Shown here piece after piece: positions 8,274 through 18,764 of a stretch of 64,000 nt of DNA. Every line of letters begins with the position of its first letter. The first letter of the stretch is position 1. The notes below the pieces were generated by a model. The model was not told the DNA's origin. It saw nothing but the letters and a program-made list of their open reading frames with translations, and searched no databases. Source of the stretch: Streptomyces cavernicola (GTDB lineage: Bacteria > Actinomycetota > Actinomycetes > Streptomycetales > Streptomycetaceae); NCBI RefSeq assembly GCF_029968035.1, contig NZ_JASCIQ010000025.1, positions 62,001 through 126,000 of the forward strand, given 5' to 3'. Position numbers and translations under genes: made by a program.

Positions 8274-10787
8274 TCAGCCGGTGGTGAAGGTGAAGTCGTC
8301 GATGTCGTAGAGCGCGCCGGTGCCCTCGCCCTTGAAGACCAGGTAGAGCGTGGTCGATTCGGCGGTGGCTCCGCTCAGGTCGGCGCTGACGTCGGCGTAG
8401 GTCTCCCAGCCGCCGGTCGGGTCGACCTTGGCGGTGCCGAGGAGTTTGCCGTCGGCGGCTCCGGCGCGGACTTCGAGGGTGCCGCCGGCTCCTGCGGAGG
8501 CGACGCGGGCGGTGATCTTGGTGGCGTTGCCGAGGACGTAGGGCTTGAAGGAGATCCAGTCGCCGTTGTCGACGTCGCCGACGGCCTTGCCGCCGTGGGC
8601 GGTGCCGTGGCTGACGACGTTCACGCCCTGGGAGTCGTCGAAGTGCTCGGCCTGCCGGTGCTTGGGCTGGACGACGTTCTGGGCGTGGGTGGTCAGCGCG
8701 GGCTGGCCGTTCGCGCCCTGGTCGGTGTATTCGGCGTCGAAGACCCCGAAGATGTTGGCGTTGGGGTCGTGCTCGCCGTCGGCGGAGGTCTGGATGGTGC
8801 CCTCGCAGCCGTTGGCGGAGGTCACGGGGTGGCCGTGGCTGTCGTGGCCGAGGATGTGCGTGACCTTGACCTTGGAGCAGTCGATCGTGCCGTCCTCCGA
8901 GTCGGTGACGGTGACCTTGAAGGGCACGGCGTCGCCGAAGGTGAACAGCTGCCCGTCGGCGGGCAGTTCGAGCTTGACGGTCGGGGCGGTGTTGCCGACG
9001 GTGATGTGGGCGCTGGCCGAGCCGGTGCGACCGGTCTTGTCCTTCGCGGTCACGGTCGCGGCGTAGACGCCGTTCTCCTCGAAGGTGTGGGCGGGGTTCT
9101 GCTCGGTGGACGTGCCGCCGTCGCCGAAGTCCCAGCTGTACGTGAGCTTGTCGCCGTCGGCGTCGGTGCCGGCGGCCTTGAACTGCACCTTCAGCGGGGT
9201 CTGGCCGCTGGTCACGTCGGCGTCGGCCTCGACGACGGGCGAGTGGCCGTCGGTGGCGTTCTCGATGCGGTAGAGCGCCGAGTGCTCGTCGCCGTTGAAG
9301 AAGCCGGTGCCGTAGTCGAGGACGTAGAGGGCGCCGTCGGGGCCGAAGTCCATGTCCATGACCTGGGTGCCGGTCCAGGGGAAGTCGTTGATGGACTGCA
9401 CGGCGCCCGCGTCGTCCGCCGCGATCCGCTTGATCCAGCGGCGGCCGAACTCACCGGCGAAGAAGTTCCCGTCGTACGACTCGGGGAACTTGACCTGCGA
9501 GTCGGAGGCGGCGTCGTAGCGGTAGACGGGCCCGCCCATCGGGGACTCGGAGCCGGCGCCGAACTCCGGCACGGAACCGCCGTCGTACGGAATCCACGCT
9601 TCCTGGGCGGCGGGCAGGTCGGTGAGGCCGGTGTTGTGCGGCGACTCGTTCTTCGGGGCGGCGCAGTCGAAGGCCGAACCCGAGGTGCCGGTCGCGAAGT
9701 CGTAGTCGACGTAGGCGTCGTTCTTGCCGGTGCAGTAGGGCCAGCCGAAGTTGCCGGGCTTGGTCACGCGGGCGAACTCGACCTGGCCTGCCGGGCCGCG
9801 CTTGGGGTCGGCGGTGCCGGAGTCGGGGCCGTAGTCGCCGACGTAGACGGTGCCGGTGGGCTTGTCGACGCTCATGCGGAACGGGTTGCGGAAGCCCATC
9901 GCGTAGATCTCGGGGCGGGTCTTCTCGGTGCCCTTCGCGAAGAGGTTGCCGTCCGGGACGGTGTACGAGCCGTCGTCCGCGACCTTGATGCGGAGGATCT
10001 TGCCGCGCAGGTCGTCGGTGTTGCCGGAGGTGCGCTGCGCGTCGTAGGCGGGGTTGCGGTCGGCGCGCTCGTCGATGGGCGTGAAGCCGTCGGAGGCGAA
10101 GGGGTTGGAGTCGTCGCCGGTCGACAGGTAGAGGTTGCCGTCCTTGTCGAAGTCGATGTCGCCGCCGACGTGGCAGCAGATGCCGCGGCTGGCGGGGACG
10201 TCGAGAACCTTCTTCTCGCTGGCCGCGTCGAGGGTGCCGTCTTCGTTGAGGACGAAGCGGGAGAGCCGGTTCACGCCGTCGAACTTGGCGAAGTCCTCGG
10301 CGGTGCCCTCGTTGGGCGCGTCGCCGGACGGGGTGTCCAGGGGCGGGGCGTAGTAGAGGTAAATCGCTCTGTTCTGGGCGAAGTTCGGGTCGATGCCGAC
10401 GCCCTGGAGGCCCTCTTCGTCGTGCGTGTAGACGGGAATCTTGCCGGCGACCTTCGTGGTGCCGTTGGCGTCGGTCAGGCGCAGGGTGCCGTCGCGGGAG
10501 GTGTGCAGGACCGAGCGGTCGGGGAGCACGTCGAGGGTCATCGGCTCGCCCATCTCGGGCTCGCCCTTGGCGAGGGTGACCTGCTGGAAGTCCTCGGCGG
10601 CGGGCTTGCCGCCCTTCTTCTGGGAGTCCTTCTCCTGAGAGCCCTTCTCCGCCACGGTTGCGGTGCCCGAGCTGGGCGCGTCCGGTACGGCGGTGGCGGG
10701 GGCGGCGAGGGTCAGCGAAGCGGTCGCCATGACGGCGCCGGTGAGCAGGGCGAGCGTCTTGCGCAGTCTGAGCCTGTCTCTGTGCAC
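8274..10787 (-). CDS. Secreted PQQ-dependent sugar (glucose/sorbosone) dehydrogenase with PKD and C-terminal carbohydrate-binding-like domain
   Basis: An 837-residue secreted protein: Sec signal peptide (charged N-terminus, hydrophobic core, APATA cleavage region), then a glucose/sorbosone dehydrogenase beta-propeller (about 60-480; GLQGVGIDPNF, GICCHVGGDIDFD, NLYLSTGDDSNP, VGDYGPDSG, MDMDFGPDGALYVLDYG), a PKD domain (about 515-590; SWDFGDGGTSTEQNPAHTF), an Ig-like segment, and a beta-sandwich resembling CBM6 (about 700-835). The family oxidises sugars using PQQ; PQQ dependence is family knowledge and not shown here. GTG start is set by GGAGGA six bases upstream. Neighbours suggest extracellular sugar oxidation ahead of import. 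Confidence 0.87.
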   Translation of the reverse strand: MHRDRLRLRKTLALLTGAVMATASLTLAAPATAVPDAPSSGTATVAEKGSQEKDSQKKGGKPAAEDFQQVTLAKGEPEMGEPMTLDVLPDRSVLHTSRDGTLRLTDANGTTKVAGKIPVYTHDEEGLQGVGIDPNFAQNRAIYLYYAPPLDTPSGDAPNEGTAEDFAKFDGVNRLSRFVLNEDGTLDAASEKKVLDVPASRGICCHVGGDIDFDKDGNLYLSTGDDSNPFASDGFTPIDERADRNPAYDAQRTSGNTDDLRGKILRIKVADDGSYTVPDGNLFAKGTEKTRPEIYAMGFRNPFRMSVDKPTGTVYVGDYGPDSGTADPKRGPAGQVEFARVTKPGNFGWPYCTGKNDAYVDYDFATGTSGSAFDCAAPKNESPHNTGLTDLPAAQEAWIPYDGGSVPEFGAGSESPMGGPVYRYDAASDSQVKFPESYDGNFFAGEFGRRWIKRIAADDAGAVQSINDFPWTGTQVMDMDFGPDGALYVLDYGTGFFNGDEHSALYRIENATDGHSPVVEADADVTSGQTPLKVQFKAAGTDADGDKLTYSWDFGDGGTSTEQNPAHTFEENGVYAATVTAKDKTGRTGSASAHITVGNTAPTVKLELPADGQLFTFGDAVPFKVTVTDSEDGTIDCSKVKVTHILGHDSHGHPVTSANGCEGTIQTSADGEHDPNANIFGVFDAEYTDQGANGQPALTTHAQNVVQPKHRQAEHFDDSQGVNVVSHGTAHGGKAVGDVDNGDWISFKPYVLGNATKITARVASAGAGGTLEVRAGAADGKLLGTAKVDPTGGWETYADVSADLSGATAESTTLYLVFKGEGTGALYDIDDFTFTTG

Positions 10788-10990
10788 GAATGTCCTCCGG
10801 AATGCAGCCGGTGGTACCTGGCGTGTGCGATACGTGCGGTGCGCCGGGGTGCGCCGTCACCCCGGAGGGGCTCGTTTCCCTACGTCTCAGGGAAGGTAGC
10901 CATCTTCGTCCCCGATAGAAAGCCCTTGCACAGCACAAGAGTTGGACTTTCGCCTGGGGCTGGACAAAGTGGTCGTACGAGAGGGAGGGC

Positions 10991-11995
<1,005 letters not shown>

Positions 11996-12001
11996 CAGTA
12001 C

Positions 12002-13270
12002 TCAAACCTCCAGTACGGGAACGGGGGTGTACGCGGAGTTCTTCGCCGCGCTCTCCTCCACCGCCGCGAGCACCCGCTGCACGCGCAGGCCGTCCGCGAA
12101 GGACGGCGCGGGCTCGGCGCCGTCGGCGATGGCGTGCACGAGGTCGCGGGCCTGGTGCACGAAGGTGTGCTCGTAGCCAAGGCCGTGCCCCGGCGGCCAC
12201 CAGCCCTCCAGATACGGGTGGTCGGCCTCGGTGACGAGGATGCGGCGGAAGCCGGCCGAGGTCGCGGGCTCGGTGTCGTCGTGGAAGGACAGTTCGTTGA
12301 GCCGCTCCAGGTCGAAGGCCAACGAGCCCTTCTCGCCGTTGACTTCGAGCCGCAGCGCGTTCTTGCGCCCGGTGGCGAACCGGGTCGCCTCGAACGTGGC
12401 GAGCGCCCCGGAGCCGAGCCGCGCGGTGAACACGGCCGCGTCGTCCACGGTGACCTGCCCGCGCCCCGCTCCCCCAGCGCCCGCGAGGCCGGTGGACGCC
12501 CCGGCGAGCAGCGGCCGTTCCCGTACGAAGGTCTCGGTCATCGCGGAGACGCCGACGATGTGCTCGCCCGCGACGAACTGCGCGAGGTCCACGATGTGCG
12601 CACCGAGGTCGCCGAGCGCGCCCGAGCCCGCGTGCTCCCGCTCCAGGCGCCAGGTCAGCGGGAACTCCGGGTCGACCAGCCAGTCCTGCAGATAGACGAC
12701 GCGGACGTGCCGGATACGGCCGATCCTGCCCTCGGCGATCATGCGGCGGGCGAGGGTCATCGCGGGCACCCGACGGTAGTTGAAGCCCACCATCGCCAAC
12801 TGGCCGCGCGCCCGCGCCCGCCCCGCCGCATCGGCCATCGCCTCGGCCTCCTCCACGGAGTTGGCGAGCGGCTTCTCGCAGAGCACGTGCTTGCCCGCGT
12901 CCAGGGCGGCGATGGCGATCTCGGCGTGGCTGTCGCCGGGCGTGCAGACGTCGACGAGCTGCACGTCGTCGCGGTCGAGGAGGGCCCGCCAGTCGGTCTC
13001 AGCGTGGGACCAGCCGAGCCGGTCGGCGGCGGCCCGCACCGCGGCCCCGTCCCGGCCGCAGATCGCCGTCAGGTGCGGGGCGAGCGGCAGGTCGAAGACG
13101 CGGCCCACGGTGCGCCAGCCCTGGGAGTGCGCGGCGCCCATGAAGGCGTAGCCGACCATGCCCACGCCCAGTCGGGGCCGCGCGGCCCCGCTCCGCTCAC
13201 CGGACTGCCCGGCCGAGGCACGCTCGGCCTCGGCACGCTCGGTCTCGCCCTGCTCCCCGTTGTGCTGCAT
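12002..13270 (-). CDS. Gfo/Idh/MocA family NAD(P)-dependent oxidoreductase
   Basis: A 422-residue oxidoreductase. After a 30-residue charged leader comes the Rossmann motif GVGMVGYAFMGAAHSQ. The family's EKP motif is in HVLCEKPLANS (about 130), where the Lys contacts the cofactor and catalytic site. The C-terminal dimerisation domain contains DLGAHIVDLAQFV (about 225). Members oxidise a sugar hydroxyl, often at C3, with NAD(P). The ATG at 13270 has GAGGAGG eight bases upstream; the open frame extends further but without similarity. It sits directly before the TIM barrel gene and after the ABC lipoprotein gene. Confidence 0.87.
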   Translation of the reverse strand: MQHNGEQGETERAEAERASAGQSGERSGAARPRLGVGMVGYAFMGAAHSQGWRTVGRVFDLPLAPHLTAICGRDGAAVRAAADRLGWSHAETDWRALLDRDDVQLVDVCTPGDSHAEIAIAALDAGKHVLCEKPLANSVEEAEAMADAAGRARARGQLAMVGFNYRRVPAMTLARRMIAEGRIGRIRHVRVVYLQDWLVDPEFPLTWRLEREHAGSGALGDLGAHIVDLAQFVAGEHIVGVSAMTETFVRERPLLAGASTGLAGAGGAGRGQVTVDDAAVFTARLGSGALATFEATRFATGRKNALRLEVNGEKGSLAFDLERLNELSFHDDTEPATSAGFRRILVTEADHPYLEGWWPPGHGLGYEHTFVHQARDLVHAIADGAEPAPSFADGLRVQRVLAAVEESAAKNSAYTPVPVLEV

Positions 13271-13347
13271 ACGGAATGCCTCCTCGTCGACGACGGTGGG
13301 GGGTGTGCCGGGTGTGCCCGGCGTGCTCAACCCTTGTTCCGGGCCGG

Positions 13348-14409
13348 TCACTTGAAGCCGGTGGGCAGGTACTGCTTCACGTTGTCCTTGGTGACGACGG
13401 CCGAGTAGAGGGTGATCGACGACGGGATCTCGAACTCCGCCATACCGCCGACGCCCTTGCCCTGGCCGAGCGCGCGGGCCAGGTCGATCGCCGAGGCGGC
13501 CATCGTCGGCGGGTAGAGGACGGTGGCCTTGAGGACGCCCTCGCCGGACTCGATGGCCTGCATCGCGGAGAGCGCGCCCGCCCCGCCGACCATGAAGAAG
13601 TCGTCCCGGCCCGCCTGCTCGATGGCGCGCAGCGCGCCCACGCCCTGGTCGTCGTCGTGGTTCCACAGGGCGTCGAAGTTCTTCTGCGCCTGCAGGAGTT
13701 GGGACATCTTGGCCTGCCCCGACTCGACGGTGAACTCGGCGGCCTGCCGCGCCACCTTCTCGATGTTCGGGTAGTTCTTCAGGGCGGCGTCGAAGCCCTC
13801 GGTGCGCTGCTTGGTGAGCTCCAGGTTGTCGAGCCCGGCCAGCTCCACGACCTTGGCGTTCTTCTTGTCCTTGAGCTGCTCGCCGATGTAGTGCCCGGCG
13901 TTGAGGCCCATGCCGTAGTTGTCGCCGCCGATCCAGCAGCGGTAGGCCTGCGGGTTGGCGAAGATCCGGTCGAGGTTGACGACGGGAATGCCGGCCCGCA
14001 TCGCCTTGAGCCCGGCCTGCGTCATGGCCTTGCCGTCGGCGGGCAGGATGACGAGGACGTCGACCTTCTTGTTGATCAGGGTGTCGATCTGGCCGATCTG
14101 CGCGGCCGTGTCGTTGGAGCCCTCGGTGATCGCCAGGGTGACGTCCTTGTACTTCTTGGCGCGTTCCTTGGCGTTGACGTTGATGGCGTTGAGCCAGCCG
14201 TGGTCGGCCTGCGGCCCGGCGAAGCCGATGGTGACGGGCTTGCCCGGCTTGTCGTCGGCGACGGGGGCGTCGGCCGCCTGGCCGCCGCTGCCCTCCTTGG
14301 GCTCGTTGCTCGTACAGGCGGTGAGGAAGGCTCCGCCGGAGACGGCGGCTGCGCCGAAGAGGAGCCTTCTGCGGCTGGCGGCGGCTGACAGGCGTGGCGT
14401 TTCAGGCAT
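13348..14409 (-). CDS. Ribose-type sugar ABC transporter substrate-binding lipoprotein
   Basis: A 353-residue periplasmic-binding-protein-like receptor. The N-terminus SRRRLLFGAAAV followed by the lipobox LTAC (Cys32) suggests Tat export and lipid anchoring. The mature part follows the type 1 sugar-binding fold: VTIGFAGPQADHGWLNAINVNA, VDVLVILPADGKAMT, IPVVNLDRIF, ALWNHDDDQGVGALRAIE. It should bind a sugar or cyclitol for the adjacent permease and ATPase. ATG 14409 is preferred over a TTG 30 bases upstream because of GAAGGG at the right distance and the compact signal peptide. Confidence 0.9.
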   Translation of the reverse strand: MPETPRLSAAASRRRLLFGAAAVSGGAFLTACTSNEPKEGSGGQAADAPVADDKPGKPVTIGFAGPQADHGWLNAINVNAKERAKKYKDVTLAITEGSNDTAAQIGQIDTLINKKVDVLVILPADGKAMTQAGLKAMRAGIPVVNLDRIFANPQAYRCWIGGDNYGMGLNAGHYIGEQLKDKKNAKVVELAGLDNLELTKQRTEGFDAALKNYPNIEKVARQAAEFTVESGQAKMSQLLQAQKNFDALWNHDDDQGVGALRAIEQAGRDDFFMVGGAGALSAMQAIESGEGVLKATVLYPPTMAASAIDLARALGQGKGVGGMAEFEIPSSITLYSAVVTKDNVKQYLPTGFK

Positions 14410-14490
14410 GGCGGACCCTTCGCGTAAGGCCGGTGACAAGGGAAGTACGGGGTCAGGACGTACGGGTCGGTGCTGGTCGGCACGTACGGG

Positions 14491-15561
14491 TCAGGGCGTG
14501 GAGGTCGTCCGCCGCTGGACGAGGACCGCGGCGACGATGATCGCGCCCTTGGCGATCTGCTGGGTCGCGCTCTCCAGGTTGTTGAGCGCGAAGATGTTGG
14601 TGATCGTCGTGAAGATCAGCACGCCGAGCACGGAGCCCGTGATGGTGCCCCGACCACCGCTGAGCAGGGTGCCGCCGATGATCGCGGCGGCGATGGCGTC
14701 CAGCTCGTACAGATTGCCGTTGGTGTTCTGACCCGAGCCGGAGAGCACGATCAGGAGGAAGGCCGCGATGCCGCAGCAGAGGCCGGACAGCAGGTAGAGG
14801 TAGAGGCGCTGGCGGCGGACGTCGATGCCGGCGAGGCGGGCGGCCTCCGCGTTGCCGCCGACGGCGACGGTGCGGCGGCCGAACGTGGTCCGGTTGAGGA
14901 GCAGCCAGCCGATCACGGTGACGGCGGCGAAGACCAGGACGAGCGGCGGGACGCCGAGGAGGTACGCGTCGCGCTCGCCTAGGTCGAGGACGGACGGGAT
15001 GGTCACCATCTGCGTCTTGCCCTCGGTGATCTGCAGGGCGAGCCCGCGCGCCGAGGCCAGCATGGCGAGCGTGGCGATGAACGGCACCATGCCGCCGTAC
15101 GCGATGAGCAGTCCGTTGACGAGCCCGCAGCCCACGCCGACGATCACGGCGGTGAAGAGGACGCCCGCGAAGCCGTACTCCTGGGTGGCGACGGTCGTGG
15201 CCCACACGGAGGCGAGGGCGACGATCGCGCCGACGGACAGGTCGATGCCGCCGGAGGTGATCACGAAGGTCATGCCGACGGTGACGACGCCGATCACCGA
15301 GGCCTGGGTGAGGACCAGTTGCAGGTTTCCGGCGGCGAGGAACGCGTCCGGTTGGGTGAGTCCGCCGATCAGGGCTAGCGCGGCGAGGACGCCGATGAGG
15401 GACAGGGTGCGTACGTCGGCGCGGAAGATCCGGCCGCGCCAGGCTCCGCCGTCGCCGGAGGCGGACTTCCCGGAACCGGGACCGGGACCGGGACCGGTTC
15501 CGCCGCCGTCGAGCAGCGGCTGCGGTCCTTCCCGTCGTGCGGGTGTCGCGGGCTGCGTCAT
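14491..15561 (-). CDS. Ribose-type sugar ABC transporter permease
   Basis: A 356-residue integral membrane protein with a Gly/Pro-rich, charged cytoplasmic N-terminus (about 55 residues) and eight or more hydrophobic segments. It carries the RbsC/BPD_transp_2 pattern: VITSGGIDLSVGAIVALAS (about 115), the coupling region NRTTFGRRTVAVGGNAEAARLAGI (about 225) and GGTLLSGGRGTITGSVLGVL near the end. The ATG overlaps the ATPase stop (ATGA), so subunits are cotranslated. A longer in-frame extension is a shadow of the upstream ATPase gene. It forms the channel with the following lipoprotein and preceding ATPase. Confidence 0.92.
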   Translation of the reverse strand: MTQPATPARREGPQPLLDGGGTGPGPGPGSGKSASGDGGAWRGRIFRADVRTLSLIGVLAALALIGGLTQPDAFLAAGNLQLVLTQASVIGVVTVGMTFVITSGGIDLSVGAIVALASVWATTVATQEYGFAGVLFTAVIVGVGCGLVNGLLIAYGGMVPFIATLAMLASARGLALQITEGKTQMVTIPSVLDLGERDAYLLGVPPLVLVFAAVTVIGWLLLNRTTFGRRTVAVGGNAEAARLAGIDVRRQRLYLYLLSGLCCGIAAFLLIVLSGSGQNTNGNLYELDAIAAAIIGGTLLSGGRGTITGSVLGVLIFTTITNIFALNNLESATQQIAKGAIIVAAVLVQRRTTSTP

Positions 15562-17111
15562 GAGGCCGGGCTCCCTTCCATGACGAGGTCGAGTACGCGG
15601 TGTTCGTCGAGTTCGCGCGCGGGCGCGGTGTGCACGACGCGGCCCTCGCGCAGGACGAGGACGCGGTCGGCGAGGCCGAGGACTTCGGGCACTTCGCTGG
15701 AGACGAGGAGCACGCCGAGCCCGTCGTCGGCGAGCCGCCGGATCACGGCGTACAGCTCGGCACGGGCGCCGACGTCCACGCCGCGCGTGGGCTCGTCGAG
15801 CAGCAGCACCCGGCAGCCGCGAAGGAGCCAGCGGGCGAGGACGGCCTTCTGCTGGTTGCCGCCGGAGAGGGTGCGCACGGGCGCGGCGGGCCGGTCGGGC
15901 TTGAGGGACAGCTCGCGGGTGGCGCGGCGGGCGGCGGTGAACTCGGCGCCCCGGTCGAGCCAACCGCCGTGGGAGAAGCGGGACATGGAGGAGACGGAGA
16001 CGTTCCGGGTGATGGACTCCAGCATCAGCAGCGCCTGCGCCTTGCGCTCCTCGGGGGCGAGTCCGAGCCCGGCGCGCACGGCGGCCCGCACGCTCCCGGT
16101 CCGCAACGGCCGCCCGTCGACGAGCACTTGACCGGAATCGGGCTTGCGCGCCCCGTAGATCGTCTCCAGGATCTCGGACCGTCCGGAGCCGACGAGTCCG
16201 GCGAGGCCGACGATCTCACCGGGCCGCACCTCCAGGTCGACGGGCGCGAACTCCCCGGTCCTGGCCAGTCCTCGGACAGTCAACAGGGCTTCGCCGACCG
16301 GGAGTTGGACGGGCCGTTCGGGGAAGACGTACTCGACGTTGCGGCCGGTCATCAGGGCGACGACCTCGCGGGTCGGGGTGGACTTGGCGGGGAGCCCGCC
16401 GACGACGGCGCGGCCGTCCTTGAGGACGGTGACGCGGTCGCCGATGCGCCGGATCTCTTCGAGCCGGTGCGAGATGTAGACGACGGCGACACCTTCGGCG
16501 GTGAGGTCGGCGACGATCCGGAAGAGGTTGGCGACCTCGTCGGGGTCGAGCGCGGCGGACGGCTCGTCCATCACGATCAGCCGTACGTCGTGGGAGAGCG
16601 CCCGCGCCATGGAGACGATCTGCTGCTGCGCGGCGGAGAGTTCGCCGACGGCACGGGCCGGGTCGATCTCGGGGTGGCCGAGCCGACGCAGCAGCCCGGC
16701 GGCGGACTGCCGCGCCTCCCGGCCGCGTACGACGAATCCGGCGGCGGTGGGCTCATGGCCGAGGAAGACGTTCTCGGCGACGGACAGGCCCTCCACCAGG
16801 TCGAGTTCCTGGTAGATGGTGGCGATGCCGAGGCGCATGGCGGCGATCGGGGACTTGAGGGTGACGGTGTCGCCGCGCCAGGTGATGCGGCCGTCGTCGG
16901 GCTGGTGGGCGCCGGCGAGGACCTTGATGAGGGTGGACTTGCCGGCGCCGTTCTGCCCGAGCAGGCAGTGCACTTCACCGGCGCGCACCTCCAGGTCCAC
17001 GCCGTCGAGCGCGCGGACGCCGGGGAAGGACTTGGTGATGCCGGACATCGTGAGGAGCGGTCGCTCGGGATCGGGCGGCGACGGTTCGGGCAGCGATGGT
17101 TCTGGTGCCAT
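15558..17111 (-). CDS. Sugar ABC transporter ATP-binding protein with two nucleotide-binding domains
   Basis: A 517-residue RbsA/MglA-like protein with tandem ABC domains. Domain 1 has Walker A GQNGAGKSTL (about 55), a signature-like LSAAQQQIVSMARAL and Walker B LIVMDEPSAALDPD. Domain 2 has the degenerate Walker A GLVGSGRSEI (about 310), signature LSGGNQQKAVLARWL and Walker B VLLLDEPTRGVDVG. The weak second Walker A is typical of this family. ATG with AGGGGAA upstream. It is the first gene of the transporter unit, about 145 bp after the ROK regulator stop. Confidence 0.93.
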   Translation of the reverse strand: MAPEPSLPEPSPPDPERPLLTMSGITKSFPGVRALDGVDLEVRAGEVHCLLGQNGAGKSTLIKVLAGAHQPDDGRITWRGDTVTLKSPIAAMRLGIATIYQELDLVEGLSVAENVFLGHEPTAAGFVVRGREARQSAAGLLRRLGHPEIDPARAVGELSAAQQQIVSMARALSHDVRLIVMDEPSAALDPDEVANLFRIVADLTAEGVAVVYISHRLEEIRRIGDRVTVLKDGRAVVGGLPAKSTPTREVVALMTGRNVEYVFPERPVQLPVGEALLTVRGLARTGEFAPVDLEVRPGEIVGLAGLVGSGRSEILETIYGARKPDSGQVLVDGRPLRTGSVRAAVRAGLGLAPEERKAQALLMLESITRNVSVSSMSRFSHGGWLDRGAEFTAARRATRELSLKPDRPAAPVRTLSGGNQQKAVLARWLLRGCRVLLLDEPTRGVDVGARAELYAVIRRLADDGLGVLLVSSEVPEVLGLADRVLVLREGRVVHTAPARELDEHRVLDLVMEGSPAS

Positions 17112-17219
17112 GGTGGTTCCCCTCGGCGAGTGCGGGGCCGGTTCAGGGCAAGCAGGGCAGAGCAGGGCAGGGCGCTGTGCTGGTGCGGTGTCGACATACG
17201 GCTTGCGGTGACGTGCGGG

Positions 17220-17255
17220 TCGTACGTACCGGCGGGTGTTTCTCGTACGTACCGG
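17220..17255. promoter_or_regulatory. Direct repeat TCGTACGTACCGG ahead of the sugar ABC operon
   Basis: Two identical 13-bp copies (17220-17232 and 17243-17255), 23 bp apart, lie between the ROK stop and the ATPase start. About two helical turns of spacing on one face suits a regulator site. The nearby ROK protein is the obvious candidate binder, by inference. Confidence 0.45.
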
Positions 17256-18446
17256 TCAGGCCGGTGAGAACAGGTGGTCGCTGATCAGGCGGGCGGCGCC
17301 GATGACTCCGGCGACGGGCCCCAACTCGCCCAGGACGATGGGGAGGTTGCCGGTCGCGAGGGGCAGCGACTGGCGGTAGACCTGGGTGCGGATCGCGGCG
17401 AGGAGGGTGTGCCCGAGTCCGGTCACGCCGCCGCCGATCACCACCAGGCCGGGGTTGAAGAAGCTGACGAGTCCGGCGATGACCTGGCCGGTGCGGTTGC
17501 CGCCCTCGCGGATGAGGTCGAGGGCGACGGGGTCACCGGCGGCCGCGGCCGCTGCCACGTCGACGGCGGTCAGGCTTCCGGCCGCTTCGAGGCGTCCGGC
17601 GAGTTCGGCCGAGCGGCCCTGGGTGGCGGCCTCCTCGGCGTCCCTGGCCAGGGCGGCGCCGCTGAAGTGCGCCTCCAGGCAGCCCTTGTTGCCGCAGGCG
17701 CAGGGGCGTCCGTCGGGTTCGACCTGGATGTGGCCGATGTCCCCGGCGGAGCCCGTCGTACCGCGGTAGACCTCGGCTCCGACGACGAGGCCGCAGCCGA
17801 TGCCCGTACCGATCTTGACGCAGATGAAGTCGTCCACGGAGCGGGCGACTCCGGCGTGCTGTTCGCCCATGGCCATGAGGTTCACGTCGTTGTCGACCAT
17901 GACCGGGCAGCCGAGGTCCTGGCTGAGCGCCTCGCGCACCGGGAAGCCGTCCCAGCCGGGCATGATCGGCGGGGCGACGGGCACGCCCTCGGGGAACCTG
18001 ACGGGTCCGGGCACCCCGATGCCGCAGCCGTCGAAGCCCTCGGCGAGGCCGGAAGCCCTCAACTTGGCGGCCATGGCAAGGACTTGCTCGAAGACCGCCA
18101 CCGGGCCCTCGCGTACGTCCATGGGCTGGTTGATGTGGCCGAGCACCTCCAGCTCGGCGTTGGTGACGGCCACGTCGACGGAGGTGGCGCCGATGTCGAC
18201 GCCGAGGAAGCGGAGTTCGGGCGCGAGCCGGATGTTGTGCGAGCGCCGTCCGCCGCGGGATGCGGCGAGCCCGTCGGCGACGACCAGGCCGGTCTCCAGG
18301 AGCCGGTCCACCTCGACGGCCAGCTTCGACCGGGAGAGGTCGACCTGATCGCCCAGCTGGGCCCGGGAGTTGGGGCCGCCGTCGCGCAGCAGGCGGAGCA
18401 GTCGCGCCTGGTGCGCGTTCGCGGGTCGTGCCGTCATCCGTCTCAC
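17256..18446 (-). CDS. ROK family transcriptional regulator
   Basis: A 396-residue protein with an N-terminal winged-helix domain (HQARLLRLLRDGGPNSRAQL, LSRSKLAVEVDRLLETGLV, residues about 10-70) fused to a ROK sugar-kinase-like domain (FLGVDIGATSVDVAVTNAEL, GIGVPGPVRFPEG, VDNDVNLMAMGEQHAG). The ROK zinc motif is CACGNKGCLEAH. Such regulators sense a sugar and usually control the adjacent uptake genes. GTG 18446 is chosen because GGAGGGG lies about six bases upstream; ATG 18437 is an alternative. Expected targets are the ABC transporter and sugar-processing genes downstream on the same strand. Confidence 0.9.
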   Translation of the reverse strand: MRRMTARPANAHQARLLRLLRDGGPNSRAQLGDQVDLSRSKLAVEVDRLLETGLVVADGLAASRGGRRSHNIRLAPELRFLGVDIGATSVDVAVTNAELEVLGHINQPMDVREGPVAVFEQVLAMAAKLRASGLAEGFDGCGIGVPGPVRFPEGVPVAPPIMPGWDGFPVREALSQDLGCPVMVDNDVNLMAMGEQHAGVARSVDDFICVKIGTGIGCGLVVGAEVYRGTTGSAGDIGHIQVEPDGRPCACGNKGCLEAHFSGAALARDAEEAATQGRSAELAGRLEAAGSLTAVDVAAAAAAGDPVALDLIREGGNRTGQVIAGLVSFFNPGLVVIGGGVTGLGHTLLAAIRTQVYRQSLPLATGNLPIVLGELGPVAGVIGAARLISDHLFSPA

Positions 18447-18596
18447 GCCGCCCCTCCCGCCGTCGACAGGCATCGCCGGTCACCGTCGGCCGTCGTCATC
18501 GGCCGCCGCCGCCCCTTCTTCGACCGCTGCGGGCCGCCGTCGGGGCTGGCTTTCGAGGGGAACGTAGCAGCGGCTGCCGGAGGCGGGAAGAAGTTG

Positions 18597-18626
18597 CGCA
18601 GGAATTACCCATGACTTTTTCCTGCG
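18597..18626. promoter_or_regulatory. Inverted repeat CGCAGGAA-N14-TTCCTGCG upstream of the ROK gene
   Basis: Perfect 8-bp arms with a 14-bp AT-rich spacer, in the intergenic gap between the divergent ROK gene and the PucR-type gene. The rest of that 318-bp gap is GC-rich with short GGTCCGGG-like direct repeats and no coding signal. A regulator binding site is plausible but unproven. Confidence 0.45.
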
Positions 18627-18764
18627 ACAGGACAAAGCCGGGTCGGGGCTGGTCCGGGGCCCGGTCCGGGAGCCGGTTCGCGGGCCGGTGCGGGGGCGCG
18701 TCCGGGGACGGGGCCGGGGAGGGGCCTGTTCCGCCCCCTCGAACCCGGTCATTACGCTGCGGCG

